Assembly (NCBI RefSeq): GCF_006439355.1 | Contig: NZ_VFTG01000018.1 | Location: forward strand, 57,654 to 121,653 | Direction: 5' to 3' | DNA from: Mesorhizobium sp. B4-1-3 | Lineage (GTDB): Bacteria; Pseudomonadota; Alphaproteobacteria; Rhizobiales; Rhizobiaceae | DNA: 64,000 nt | Shown here: positions 27,693 through 37,058 of the stretch, piece by piece | Layout: each line of letters starts with the position of its first letter | How positions within the stretch are numbered: position 1 is the first letter of the stretch | Program-made: the position numbers and the translations under genes | The notes under the pieces: generated by a model | Told to the model about the DNA's origin: nothing | Databases searched by the model: none | The model's input: the letters and a program-made list of their open reading frames with translations, nothing else

Positions 27693-28838
27693 ATGCAAGA
27701 CGTCTTGATCATCGGCGGGGGGATGGCAGGGGCATCGGCGGCCTACTGGCTTGCTCCGCACAAACGCGTGTCGATCCTGGAAGCCGAGCCGCATTGCGGC
27801 ATGCACACGACGGGGCGTTCAGCCGCCCTGTTCATCGAGGGCTATGGCAACGCCGCGATCCGGGCTTTCACGCGCGCCAGCCGTGCATTCTTCATGGCGC
27901 CGCCGGCTGGCTTCTGCGAGGCGCCGCTGCTGTCACCGCGCGGCTGCCTCGTCATCGGATCACCTGAAAACCAGGAAGCTTTGAAGAGGCAGTTTGCCGA
28001 GGTGGGCTCTGAACCGGCCATCCCCATGGAGTGGCTCGATCCCGACCAGGTTCGCGCCGCTATTCCCGTGCTGCGCAACGACTACTCGACGAGCGGGTTC
28101 CTTGACCGTGCCGCGATGGATATGGATGTCGACGCCATGCATCAGGGCTTCCTGCGCGGCGCACGCCGCTCGGGCGCTGCGGTTATGACCGATGCCAGCG
28201 TGCTTGAAATCGAACGCAAGAACGGCGTTTGGGCGGTCACCACCACGGCCGGAGTGTTTTCGGCACCCGTGCTCGTCAACGCCGGCGGCGCTTGGGCGGA
28301 CCAGATCGCCACGCTGGCCGGCGTGGCGCCGCTTGGCCTCATGCCGAAGCGAAGGACCGCGTTGCTAGTGGAGCCGCCGCCCGGAGTTGCTATCGGCGCA
28401 TGGCCGGCCGTCACGGACGTCGATGAGCAATTCTACTTCAAACCCTCGTCGGGAATGCTCTTGCTGTCCCCAGCCGACGAGACACCGAGTGAGCCCTGTG
28501 ACGCGCAGCCCGACGAAATGGATATCGCCATCGCAGTCGACCGCGTGCAACGGGCGGCCGACATCCCGGTCCGGCACATTTCGCGCAGCTGGGCGGGCTT
28601 GCGCTCCTTCTTCTCCGACAAGACGCCGGCCGTCGGCTGGGATGCCAATACCGAAGGCTTCTTCTGGCTGGCCGGCCAGGGCGGCTACGGCATCCAGACA
28701 GCGCCCGCGCTTGGGCAGACGGCCGCGGCGCTTTTGACCGGACGCGACGTACCTGCGGAGTTTTATGATACCGGTGCTGACCCCGCCTTGCTTTCGCCGT
28801 CGCGGTTTTCTCGACTAAAGAGAGTTGCCCAGCACTGA
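27693..28838 (+). CDS. dauA: D-arginine dehydrogenase-like FAD oxidoreductase (DauA family)
   Basis: A 381-residue flavoprotein with a Rossmann motif at G8-G-G-M-A-G13. It has the segments TGRSAALFIEGYG, SRAFFMAPPAGFCEAPLLSPRG, DTDALHQG-like VDAMHQGFLRGARR, APLGLMPKRR and AQGGYGIQT-like GQGGYGIQTAPALGQ. Together these match Pseudomonas aeruginosa DauA closely from memory. DauA oxidises D-arginine and other D-amino acids to imino acids. The gene is divergent from the XRE-cupin regulator with a candidate operator in between. It gives this block a second flavin route for D-amino acids besides the DadA-like enzyme. Confidence 0.88.
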   Translation: MQDVLIIGGGMAGASAAYWLAPHKRVSILEAEPHCGMHTTGRSAALFIEGYGNAAIRAFTRASRAFFMAPPAGFCEAPLLSPRGCLVIGSPENQEALKRQFAEVGSEPAIPMEWLDPDQVRAAIPVLRNDYSTSGFLDRAAMDMDVDAMHQGFLRGARRSGAAVMTDASVLEIERKNGVWAVTTTAGVFSAPVLVNAGGAWADQIATLAGVAPLGLMPKRRTALLVEPPPGVAIGAWPAVTDVDEQFYFKPSSGMLLLSPADETPSEPCDAQPDEMDIAIAVDRVQRAADIPVRHISRSWAGLRSFFSDKTPAVGWDANTEGFFWLAGQGGYGIQTAPALGQTAAALLTGRDVPAEFYDTGADPALLSPSRFSRLKRVAQH

Positions 28839-29206
28839 CGCAGATTTCGCTCAAATCGGACAGTCTGCGTTCGGCCCCATTTTGGTCATTGACGAATGTC
28901 ACTCGAGTGCAGATCGTGTGGACTAGCGGAAACTAAATCAACTCTTCGTCTTGTCGTTAGGTTCGCCAGACCATACGAGACGATACGAAGGATATGGGTT
29001 GGCTAACCAGCCTGTAAGCCATTGATTTTCTTTGCTAGCCTCACACCCTCCGGGTCCACCATAGTCATTGATTTCATTGATGAAAATTGCCATTTGCCAA
29101 AACGTTATGGGCCCAAGGATGCTGGGTCGGTCCTGATTTGTTCCGGTTGGTTGATCACTTGACGACGCGCAGGATCGCTCGTTGCTTCATGACACTTCAG
29201 CGGCAG
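28839..29206. other. Intergenic stretch, no gene seen
   Basis: 368 bp of lower-GC sequence after the DauA-like gene (for example TTGATTTTCTTTGCTAGCC near 29020). I see no open frame with a ribosome site and no clear terminator hairpin. Confidence 0.5.
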
Positions 29207-29533
29207 CTAATCCTTGCGCGACAATTTCTCCTGGATTGCCTTGAGTGAAAGAGCATTGCCTTCCATCGCAATGCGCAGGAGGAGCGGATAGGGGAAGCCT
29301 CTGTCTTGCTCGATGCACTCAAACGTGCGCTTCGGTATTCCCAACGCCTTGGCCGCAGTTTCGGCAGTGAACCCTTCTTGCGGCGCCGTATCTGATACCT
29401 GACTTCTGTGAGCTTTGTTGGCGTAAAGGACCACCCCGGGAGAAAGCAGATCTCGTTCCAGCTGGGTGATTTCTTCCCTGAGTTCGTGAGCGTCAGCGAG
29501 CAGCTGTTGCCGAATCCGGCGTCGCCCCTGCAT
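29207..29533 (-). CDS. Small hypothetical protein, possible helix-turn-helix
   Basis: A 108-residue frame. The first 30 residues are helical and charged (LLADAHELREEITQLERDLL). The segment ETAAKALGIPKRTFECIEQDRGFPYPLL looks like a helix-turn-helix or excisionase-like DNA contact. It is not recognised. Codon use is weaker than in neighbours, and an overlapping frame exists on the + strand, so it is uncertain. Confidence 0.4.
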   Translation of the reverse strand: MQGRRRIRQQLLADAHELREEITQLERDLLSPGVVLYANKAHRSQVSDTAPQEGFTAETAAKALGIPKRTFECIEQDRGFPYPLLLRIAMEGNALSLKAIQEKLSRKD

Positions 29534-29734
29534 TCCTGGGAATCCTCAGGTCTTATCGAAAGCTTCGGAAGCCGAAGCTGTACCGGCGGAAATCGATTTG
29601 GACGTTGTCGGAGTTTCGCAAGTCGCCTGAGCACCTGCCTTCCCGGCGGCTGCATCGTGGCCTTGGCAGATGACCCTTGAGTGGACCTTCATGCTGCGCA
29701 GCTTGCTCTTCGCCGACCTGCCGATCAACTTCAG

Positions 29735-30145
29735 CTAAGGCATCGTTGCTGCCTGATGGGGCGTCATGCCTGCCATGTTCTCGTTCAGGTGACCCATGAT
29801 CCAGACTGAGCCCAAAACCACCAGCGCCACGATCAGCACGCCGAAGGCGAGGGCGAGGACATTGTTTGTGTTGTCAGGCCCCGTGGTGATGTGCAGGAAG
29901 AAGACGAGGTGCACGCCCATCTGCGCGATGGCGAGCACCGTCAGGGCCGAGATCACTGCCGGCTGGTAGATCAGGTCGGTTTGCGCGGCGAGGAACGAGG
30001 CGATGGTCAACAGGATCGCCAGGCCGAAGCCGAGCAGGTAGCCTGCAAGGCCCCCTGCGAGCTCATGCTCCTCGATGCGTTCTTCACCCGGCGCTGCGTC
30101 GCGGTGATCGAGCGCTTGCTCAATGCGACCGTCCGTTTCGCTCAT
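29735..30145 (-). CDS. cyoD: Cytochrome o ubiquinol oxidase subunit IV
   Basis: A 136-residue membrane protein with three hydrophobic segments from about residue 33 (GGLAGYLLGFGLAILLTIASF, AVISALTVLAIAQMGVHLVFFLH, and the final LALAFGVLIVALVVLGSVWIM). The pattern and the MGVHLVFFLH motif are those of CyoD/COX4-prokaryotic proteins, which assist oxidase assembly. ATG 30145 overlaps the cyoC stop. It is the last gene of cyoABCD. No cyoE (haem O synthase) follows, so haem O synthesis must be encoded elsewhere. Confidence 0.93.
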   Translation of the reverse strand: MSETDGRIEQALDHRDAAPGEERIEEHELAGGLAGYLLGFGLAILLTIASFLAAQTDLIYQPAVISALTVLAIAQMGVHLVFFLHITTGPDNTNNVLALAFGVLIVALVVLGSVWIMGHLNENMAGMTPHQAATMP

Positions 30146-30810
30146 GATGATACTCCCAGGAGATAGACCAGCGTGAAGATGGCGACCCAGATGATATCCA
30201 GCGCGTGCCAGAACAGGCTGAAGCAATGCACCCGGCGCAAGATCTCCGGCCGGAATCCTTTCACCCAAAGCTGAGCCATCATTGTGCCGAGCCAAAGCAG
30301 GCCGAGCCCGACATGGGTGCCGTGGCAGCCTACGAGGGCGAAGAAGGCGGAGAGGAAGGCGCTGCGCGAGGGTCCAGCCTGCTCGTTGACCATGGTTGCG
30401 AATTCCTGCACTTCCAGGAACAGGAAGGCCGCGCCGAGCAAGCCGGTGACAAGCAGCCAGAATTGCGCGGCGGCCATTGACCGGCGATGGGTCGCCAGCG
30501 TTGCCAGGCCGCCGGTAAAGCTCGATGTGAGCAGCAGACCCGTTTGCGCCGCAACGCGCGTGAGCTCGAACAGGTCCTTGCCAGTCGGTCCGTCGGCCGT
30601 CGCCTTGGAGAGAACAGCGTAAGCGGCAAAGAAAGCCGAGAACATGATGATGTCGGACAAGAGGAAGATCCAGAAGCCATAGGCTACCGTGACGAACTTC
30701 GACGCCGGGCCTCCCTCGCCATGTCCGGTCGCCGAGATGAGGCCATGGCTGTGGCTGCGGCCCAGCCGATACGGATCGCGTGGCGCGCGGCCGGCCGTGA
30801 TGTCGCTCAT
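30142..30810 (-). CDS. cyoC: Cytochrome o ubiquinol oxidase subunit III
   Basis: A 222-residue membrane protein with five hydrophobic segments, matching the five-helix CyoC. It starts MSDITAGRAPRDPYRLG and has FGFWIFLLSD-like YGFWIFLLSDIIMFSAFFAAYAVL and the conserved HGTHVGLGLLWLG. ATG 30810 overlaps the cyoB stop by four bases. Confidence 0.95.
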   Translation of the reverse strand: MSDITAGRAPRDPYRLGRSHSHGLISATGHGEGGPASKFVTVAYGFWIFLLSDIIMFSAFFAAYAVLSKATADGPTGKDLFELTRVAAQTGLLLTSSFTGGLATLATHRRSMAAAQFWLLVTGLLGAAFLFLEVQEFATMVNEQAGPSRSAFLSAFFALVGCHGTHVGLGLLWLGTMMAQLWVKGFRPEILRRVHCFSLFWHALDIIWVAIFTLVYLLGVSS

Positions 30811-32810
30811 GCCGGGCGCTCCCGTCTGCGCATCCAGGCAAGCTGCGCCGCTCGCGTGCCGCGATCGATGCGCTCGACCTCGCTGGCGGGGACTTCGTAG
30901 TCGCCATGCTCGCGCCATGCGAACACGACGAACGTGATGTAGGCGCCGATGAAGCCGACGATGGCCAGCCACCAGATGTGCCAGATCAGTGCGAAGCCGA
31001 TCAGCGTGCTGAAGAAGGCGGTGACGAACCCCGTCGGGCTGTTGCGGGGCATTTCGATAGGTTCATAGCCCTCTTCGATTTCCGGCGCCTGGTCGTCTAC
31101 GGCCCTTTGCTTGACGGTCCAGTAGGGCTCCTCATTCTCGACATGCGGCAGCCGCGCATAGTTGAACACGGGCGGCGGCGAGGGCGTCGACCATTCCAGC
31201 GAGCGTCCGTCCCACGGGTCTCCTGTCTCGTCACGCAAGACGTCGCGATGTCTGATCGAAACGATGAGCTGCATGACCTGGCATGCTGCGCCGACGATCA
31301 TCACCGCAATGCCGAAAGCCGCCACCATCAGCCATGGCGTCCAGAGATCCATGTCTATGTGCTGCAGGCGGCGGGTCATGCCGAGCAGGCCGACAATGTA
31401 GAGCGGCACGAAGACCAGAACGTAACCGGCAAGCGTGAACCAGAAAGCAGCCTTGCCCCAGCCTTCATGCAAGCGGAAGCCGAAGGCCTTCGGGAACCAG
31501 TAGGTGAAGCCCGCAAAGGCGGCGAACAGGACGCCCGAGATGATGACGTTGTGGAAATGCGCGACGAGGAAGAGGGAATTGTGCAGCATGAAGTCGGCCG
31601 GCGGGACAGCGAGCAGCACGCCCGTCATGCCGCCGATGATGAAGGTGGTGACAAAGGCCAGCGCCCACAGCATCGGCGTGTCGAAGCGCACGCGGCCGCC
31701 ATACATGGTGAAGAGCCAATTGTAGATCTTGACCCCGGTGCCGACAGCAATGACCGAGGTGGCGATGCCGAAGGCCGCGTTGACGTCGGCGCCGGCGCCC
31801 ATGGTGAAGAAATGATGCAGCCAAACCATGAACGAGACGATGCAGATGAACATGGTTGCAGCGACCATGGAGCGGTAGCCGAACAGCGGCTTCGACGAGA
31901 AGGTGGAGAAGATCTCCGAATAGATGCCGAAGGCGGGCAGTACGAGGATGTAGACTTCCGGGTGACCCCAGGCCCAGATGAGGTTGACGAACATCATCTG
32001 GTTGCCGCCGGCTTCGTTGGTGAAGAAGTGAAAACCGAGATAACGATCGAGCGTGAGCATGGCGAGCGTGGCGGTCAGGATCGGGAAGGCCGCAACAATC
32101 AGCAGGTTGGAAGCGAGCGAGGTCCAGCAGAACATCGGCATGCGCAGATAGCCCATGCCCGGCGCGCGAATCTTGAGGATGGTCGTCACCAGGTTGACGC
32201 CGGTGAGCAGCGTACCGACGCCGGAGATCTGGATCGACCAGAGATAATAGTCGACCCCAACGCCCGGCGAATAGGTCGTCTCGGAAAGAGGCGCATAAGG
32301 CAGCCAGCCGGTGCGCGCGAACTCGCCGACGACGAGCGAGATGTTGACGAGCAGCGCGCCGGTCGCCGTGAGCCAGAAGCTCACCGAATTCAATGTCGGG
32401 AAGGCGACGTCGCGGATGCCGAGTTGCAGCGGCACGGCGAAGTTCATCAGCCCGATGACGAAGGGCATCGCAGCGAAGAAGATCATGATGGTGCCGTGCG
32501 CGGAAAAGACCTGATCGTAATGCTCCGGCGGCAGGTAGCCCGGCGCATGGATGGCGAGCGCCTGCTGGGTGCGCATCATTATGGCGTCGACGAAGCCGCG
32601 CAGAAGCATCAGCGCCGCCAGCACGATGTACATGACGCCGATGCGCTTGTGATCGACCGAGGTTATCCACTCGCGCCAGAGGTAGGGCCAATAGCCTTTC
32701 AGCGTGATCCAGATCAGCACCGCGGCGGCCGCCAGGAACACCACCAGGGCCGCGCCGAGCGGGATAGGCTGATCGAAGGGAATGGCCGACCAGTCGAGTT
32801 TGCCGAGCAT
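30807..32810 (-). CDS. cyoB: Cytochrome o ubiquinol oxidase subunit I
   Basis: A 667-residue catalytic subunit of the proton-pumping quinol oxidase. It carries the haem-copper ligands: the low-spin haem His in FSAHGTIMIFF, the cross-linked His-Tyr in WGHPEVYILVLPAFG, and the CuB pair in WLHHFFTMG. ATG 32810 lies six bases after an AAGGAGG ribosome site. An ATG six bases earlier (32816) overlaps the cyoA stop and directly abuts that site, so it is the less likely start. The length agrees with CyoB. Confidence 0.95.
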   Translation of the reverse strand: MLGKLDWSAIPFDQPIPLGAALVVFLAAAAVLIWITLKGYWPYLWREWITSVDHKRIGVMYIVLAALMLLRGFVDAIMMRTQQALAIHAPGYLPPEHYDQVFSAHGTIMIFFAAMPFVIGLMNFAVPLQLGIRDVAFPTLNSVSFWLTATGALLVNISLVVGEFARTGWLPYAPLSETTYSPGVGVDYYLWSIQISGVGTLLTGVNLVTTILKIRAPGMGYLRMPMFCWTSLASNLLIVAAFPILTATLAMLTLDRYLGFHFFTNEAGGNQMMFVNLIWAWGHPEVYILVLPAFGIYSEIFSTFSSKPLFGYRSMVAATMFICIVSFMVWLHHFFTMGAGADVNAAFGIATSVIAVGTGVKIYNWLFTMYGGRVRFDTPMLWALAFVTTFIIGGMTGVLLAVPPADFMLHNSLFLVAHFHNVIISGVLFAAFAGFTYWFPKAFGFRLHEGWGKAAFWFTLAGYVLVFVPLYIVGLLGMTRRLQHIDMDLWTPWLMVAAFGIAVMIVGAACQVMQLIVSIRHRDVLRDETGDPWDGRSLEWSTPSPPPVFNYARLPHVENEEPYWTVKQRAVDDQAPEIEEGYEPIEMPRNSPTGFVTAFFSTLIGFALIWHIWWLAIVGFIGAYITFVVFAWREHGDYEVPASEVERIDRGTRAAQLAWMRRRERPA

Positions 32811-32812
32811 CG

Positions 32813-33763
32813 TCATCCTCCTTCTTTGGGCTGGTGCGTCATGGCCGGGGCCCCCGCCTTCGGCTCGGCTTTCGGGCTCACCTGCGGCTCGCCGGCGGCG
32901 GTTTCGGCTGGTCCCGGTCCGGGCGGCAGGGTCTGGCGCAGCACCGCATCGAACAGGCCAGGCTGAACCTGGCCGAAGGCGGCAGGCGGCATGTTGATGC
33001 TTTGGCGGGCAAGGGCGCGATAGGCGTTGGCGTCCAAAACGCCATTGCCGTGCAGGGACGAAGCCCACGCTGCGAACGCGTCCGCCGAAAGCGCCCGCAC
33101 GCGGAAATTCATGTCCGAGAAGCCGTCGCCGCTGAAATGCGCCGACAGGCCGAAATACTCGCCTTCGCGGTCGGCCTGCAGATGCAATTCGGTCTGCATC
33201 CCGTTCATGACATAAACCATGCTGCCGAGCTGAGGCACGAAGAAGGTGTTCATCACGCTGGCCGAGGTCAGCTTGAAATGCACCGGAACACCGGCGGGGA
33301 TGACCAGCTGATTGACCGTTCCGATACCTTGGTCCGGATAGAGGAACAGCCATTTCCAGTCGAGCGCCACGACCTGCACATCCAGGGGCCGCTGACCGGA
33401 CTCGATCGGCCGGCGCGGATCGAGGTGGTGGGATCCGTAATAGATCAGCCCGCCAAGGAAGAGGATGGTGAGCGTCGGGATCGACCAGACGATCAGCTCG
33501 ATGCGGCCGGAATAGGTGAATTCCGGATCGTAGCGCGCCCTGCGGTTCGTGGCGCGGAACATCCAGGCAAAGGCCAGCAACGCGACCAAGGTCGGGATGA
33601 CGATGACCAGCATCACGGCAAGCGAGTTCAGAAGGATGGTGCGGTTGCCGGCGCCGATTGGTCCCTGCGGGTCGAGCACGCCTCCCGCGCAGCCGGGCAG
33701 GGCCGATATTACAGGCAACCAGAACAGCGGGGGCAGTGATTCGGATCTATGGAGGAACAACAC
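32813..33763 (-). CDS. cyoA: Cytochrome o ubiquinol oxidase subunit II (lipoprotein)
   Basis: A 316-residue subunit. The N-terminal lipobox ALPGC has the lipidated Cys at residue 25. Two membrane segments follow (LLNSLAVMLVIVIPTLVALL and ELIVWSIPTLTILFLGGLIYY), and a periplasmic cupredoxin domain has VVALDWKWLFLYPD and VMNTFFVPQLGSMVY. The CuA ligands of cytochrome c oxidases are absent, as expected for a quinol oxidase. The tail is Pro/Ala-rich (about residues 270-316). The first codon is GTG, and the ribosome site is weak, so the start is uncertain by a few codons. Confidence 0.93.
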   Translation of the reverse strand: MLFLHRSESLPPLFWLPVISALPGCAGGVLDPQGPIGAGNRTILLNSLAVMLVIVIPTLVALLAFAWMFRATNRRARYDPEFTYSGRIELIVWSIPTLTILFLGGLIYYGSHHLDPRRPIESGQRPLDVQVVALDWKWLFLYPDQGIGTVNQLVIPAGVPVHFKLTSASVMNTFFVPQLGSMVYVMNGMQTELHLQADREGEYFGLSAHFSGDGFSDMNFRVRALSADAFAAWASSLHGNGVLDANAYRALARQSINMPPAAFGQVQPGLFDAVLRQTLPPGPGPAETAAGEPQVSPKAEPKAGAPAMTHQPKEGG

Positions 33764-34177
33764 AACGATTGGTCACGTGTTTGGGATAGTGCGTCCAACC
33801 AAGACGCACGTGGAAGTCTCTGATCAAGTCTTCGAACGCTGACGGGTCTCGCTGCGCGCACGTACAAGCCCGCAGACACGCCCAACTGTCACAGCAGGCG
33901 GTTGTTCCACCTGCTTTGAGGAAGTGCAGGCGTTAGGCGATCAGAACGAATGTCGACTTTCGATGGCGGCATGCCGGGTCAGAGCGGGACGGCACCAACA
34001 GGCCTTACCGCTGCAAGCTGCGGGCGCCGAGCTCCGCGCACCTGCAGACGATGGACCTGCCGTGCCGTGGCCACCTGGTTGCGGAGGTCTTGGGATCTAT
34101 CGATATCGTGCTGGGGAGACGTAGGCAGATAGTCCGAGCCGTTGAGTGCGCGAACGCAACGTCCGAGCTGAGACAGA
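33764..34177. other. Intergenic stretch before cyoA, no gene seen
   Basis: 414 bp between the divergently read-in ends of cyoA (start) and the GH1-like gene (stop). It must hold the cyo promoter, with AT-rich sequence around 33760-33780. Open frames on + around 33924-34263 overlap each other and have no ribosome site or recognisable domain, so I do not call them genes. Confidence 0.5.
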
Positions 34178-35851
34178 TCAGACGGCGTAATTGGTTCCGC
34201 TCACTTCTTCTTCAACAGCCTCTATCCAATACTGATTGTTGGGTTCGGCCCGCAGAAGCCTGAACCTGCCCGTTTGTCCGTCCACCACAAGATCCAGGAA
34301 AGCGTTGGCCGCCTCGACCATGCCGATCGCAGGAGAGCTGTGTAGATCCAGCAGAGCACCGCCAGGAAACTGACAGCGAAGCTTGATGAACGCTGAACGT
34401 GATCCGCGCGCCGACCAGTCCCCTTCTTCGACACTTATAGCTGCCCAGGAATTCGTCTGCGACAGATGTTGGACGATTTTGTGCGGCGGCGCCGGGCGCA
34501 CCGCCAACCGACGCATGTGACAACACTCCTCGATCACGGACGCCATTCGTCCAAATCCGGCCAGAAGCATTGTTCTGACGGGGTTTCTCGGCAATGGCTC
34601 CGTTCGCCACCAACCGGACCGATCGAGCGCGGGATGATCAAAGGCGCCTGCCTTCACGAGTTGGCTCACAGCACTCGCGATGACGGTCTTTCTTGGGCTC
34701 GCGTCCCGCACGTCGAAGGCACCACTCTCGTAATAGCCCTTCTGATGCACCAGCATCGAGTTCCAGTCTGTCGCGCCGAACAACGACCAGGCGGTGATGG
34801 CGCGTATATCGGCTCCGTCGTCGCTCGCCGCCTTGGCTTCCTGCCATCCCTCGATCAGCCACCGCAACTGTTCCTCGCGCGTGCATCCGTTGTGCAACTC
34901 GGTGACGGCAATTGGCCGGCGGAAGCGGTCCCAAATTTCCTTTAGCCGGAATCGCAACCGTGCATGGCCGCGCATCTCAGAACGCACCGCAGCGATGTCG
35001 ACATAGGCGTCTATGCCGTTGCCGCCCGTCTGCTCTTCCGGATATCGCCGGAGATCGTCATCGAGCATACGGTCGCTTGTCAGGTAGTAGTCGATCCCGA
35101 TGATGTCCGGCGGGCAAGGGTCGGCCGTCAGTTCGGCGAGATGACGCGGCTCCACGCCCGCCTCGAGCAGCCGCCGGTGAAATGGATGACCATCGTCAAC
35201 GAGGCCGCTCAACAGATCAAGCGCCAGCCACCGGCGCTCGTTCTCGTAGTCGGCCTGGTAGCGAAGTCGTGGCGTGGAGAAAACCCGCCCGAAATCCTCG
35301 GTCTGCACGAGTTGCGCCGCCGGTATGTGTCTGCGGATTGCCTTCATGGCCGAGGCGATTGCGCGGCACTGCGCGACGGTCAATCGGAAGCAGGTTGCTT
35401 CGCATGTGCCATGTGGATGCCAAAGCCCATAGAGGCCGCTTATGCGCGCCGTCGTCAGGGGCTCGTTGACCGGCGTGAACATCTCCAGCCAAGGGTAACG
35501 TTCCGCCACTTGGCCGGCGTACCCCGCCAGCAATCCGGGGAAGTCCGGATCAAGCACATGGGTCGATTTCGGTCCGCTGCCATGGTGGACCAGCCCCGCA
35601 ATAGGCCTCACGCCAAGCCTTCGCAATTCGTCAAGTCGCGCATCCGGCCAGCGCCAGTCGCGCGAACCATCGCCCTCGACCAGTTCCCACAGCACGGGAT
35701 ATCGGAGGGTCTTGATACCCGTCTCGGCAATGAGGCTGAGATCGCCTGCACGATCGAAATGCCCCGTCGCACGGAGCTGATCGCGGATCCCATCGCGCAG
35801 GCGAACCATGCTGCATTCAACGCCGCCCCAGATTTCGAGACTGTCTTTCAC
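34178..35851 (-). CDS. GH1-like glycosidase-fold protein of a surface-polysaccharide cluster
   Basis: A 557-residue protein. The N-terminal 380 residues form a family 1 glycosidase-like barrel: FTPVNEP with acid/base E130, and PIAVTELH with a nucleophile-position Glu. This barrel occurs, as I recall, fused to an RmlD-like sugar-nucleotide domain in some bacteria, but that partner domain is absent here. The last 170 residues (from about WRTEPLPRNPVRTML) form a different domain with strands and a His-rich stretch that I do not recognise. The glf and glycosyltransferase genes directly upstream suggest work on galactofuranose-containing glycans. Confidence 0.75.
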   Translation of the reverse strand: MKDSLEIWGGVECSMVRLRDGIRDQLRATGHFDRAGDLSLIAETGIKTLRYPVLWELVEGDGSRDWRWPDARLDELRRLGVRPIAGLVHHGSGPKSTHVLDPDFPGLLAGYAGQVAERYPWLEMFTPVNEPLTTARISGLYGLWHPHGTCEATCFRLTVAQCRAIASAMKAIRRHIPAAQLVQTEDFGRVFSTPRLRYQADYENERRWLALDLLSGLVDDGHPFHRRLLEAGVEPRHLAELTADPCPPDIIGIDYYLTSDRMLDDDLRRYPEEQTGGNGIDAYVDIAAVRSEMRGHARLRFRLKEIWDRFRRPIAVTELHNGCTREEQLRWLIEGWQEAKAASDDGADIRAITAWSLFGATDWNSMLVHQKGYYESGAFDVRDASPRKTVIASAVSQLVKAGAFDHPALDRSGWWRTEPLPRNPVRTMLLAGFGRMASVIEECCHMRRLAVRPAPPHKIVQHLSQTNSWAAISVEEGDWSARGSRSAFIKLRCQFPGGALLDLHSSPAIGMVEAANAFLDLVVDGQTGRFRLLRAEPNNQYWIEAVEEEVSGTNYAV

Positions 35852-35912
35852 GGTGCGTCCCTAGTCCCAGGTTATTATCGTGGCGATTCAAAGAGCGTTG
35901 CAGGGACGGCAT

Positions 35913-37058
35913 CTAGACGGGCATTGCGAGTGCTGACTCAACCTCGCTGCCTTGAGCAGCGACGGTCTTCTGAATGCGCGCGAAAGTCGCTAAAGCCTGG
36001 CCCACGACCTGATCCATATTGTAGTAGCGATACGTTGCCAGACGGCCAACGAACCACACGTTGGGGCAATTTGCAGAAAGCGCTTCATATTGTTTGTAGA
36101 GCGCCTCGTTTTCCGAACGCGGCACAGGGTAGTACGGGTCGCCAATATCTGTGGGGTATTCGTAGGTGAGGCTGGTCCGGACATTCTTCTGGCCAGTCAA
36201 ATGCTTGTACTCGGTGATGCGCGTATAGGCTTCCGATTGCGGATAGTTGACCACGGCTACCGGCTGAAATTGCTCGCAGTCGAGGGTGACATGCTCGAAG
36301 CGCAATGAGCGATAGGGCAGACGGCCAAGTTTCCAGTCGAAGAATTCGTCGATCGGTCCTGTGTAGATCAGCCGCCTGAAAGGAATCCGCTCTCGGACCT
36401 CGCGATAATCCGTCTGCAGCATGATCTTGATTTTGGGATTGTCCAACATCCGTTCGAACATGCGCGTATAGCCGCCGGCCGGCATCTGCTGGAAGCTGTC
36501 GCCGAAATAGCGATCGTCGCGGCTGGTTCTGGTCGGAACGCGGGCCGTCACCGACTTGCTCAACTGGCTGGGATCGACCCCCCACTGCTTTCTCGTGTAA
36601 CCGCGGAAGAATTTCTCATAGAGTTCTCTGCCAACGGTGCTCACGACCACATCCTCGGCAGTGCGGATTTCCTCGACGGTTTCACGACGGGACACGAAGA
36701 ACTCTTCCAGCTCTGCCGAGCTCAACTCCAGACCGTAAAGGCGGTTGATCGTGTCGAGGTTGATCGGAATCGGAAGAAGCTTGCCGTCCACGAAAGCGAG
36801 CACACGGTGCTCGTAAGGCCGCCAAGTTGTGAACTGCGATAGATAGTCGACGATCGACTGGGCGTTGGTGTGGAATATATGTGGTCCGTAACGATGAACG
36901 AGGATGCCGGCTTCGTTGTAGCAGTCATAGGCGTTGCCGCCGATGTGGCTGCGACGGTCGATGAGAAGAACGCTTTCGCCCCTTTGCGAGGCGATCCGTT
37001 CCGCGAGAACACTGCCGGCAAAGCCAGCTCCGACGATCAGCCAGTCGAACATGGTCAT
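35913..37058 (-). CDS. glf: UDP-galactopyranose mutase
   Basis: A 381-residue flavoenzyme that interconverts UDP-galactopyranose and UDP-galactofuranose. It has the N-terminal FAD motif DWLIVGAGFAGSVLAERIA, the segment GGNAYDCYNEAGILVHRYGPHIFHT, the typical KQWGVDPSQL near residue 160, and the C-terminal VGRLATYRYYNMDQVVGQAL. ATG 37058 follows an AGGAG site and overlaps the glycosyltransferase stop (ATGA). It provides the galactofuranose donor, presumably for the adjacent glycosyltransferase. Confidence 0.95.
   Translation of the reverse strand: MTMFDWLIVGAGFAGSVLAERIASQRGESVLLIDRRSHIGGNAYDCYNEAGILVHRYGPHIFHTNAQSIVDYLSQFTTWRPYEHRVLAFVDGKLLPIPINLDTINRLYGLELSSAELEEFFVSRRETVEEIRTAEDVVVSTVGRELYEKFFRGYTRKQWGVDPSQLSKSVTARVPTRTSRDDRYFGDSFQQMPAGGYTRMFERMLDNPKIKIMLQTDYREVRERIPFRRLIYTGPIDEFFDWKLGRLPYRSLRFEHVTLDCEQFQPVAVVNYPQSEAYTRITEYKHLTGQKNVRTSLTYEYPTDIGDPYYPVPRSENEALYKQYEALSANCPNVWFVGRLATYRYYNMDQVVGQALATFARIQKTVAAQGSEVESALAMPV

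Noticed and set aside
30906..32966. A 686-codon open frame antisense to cyoB and cyoC
   Set aside because: The protein is composed almost wholly of Arg, Glu, Asp, Gly and His with no domain, and it mirrors the third-position GC of the cyo genes. It is a high-GC antisense artefact.
33924..34263. Short overlapping + strand frames between cyoA and the GH1-like gene
   Set aside because: They overlap one another in different frames, lack ribosome sites and match nothing.
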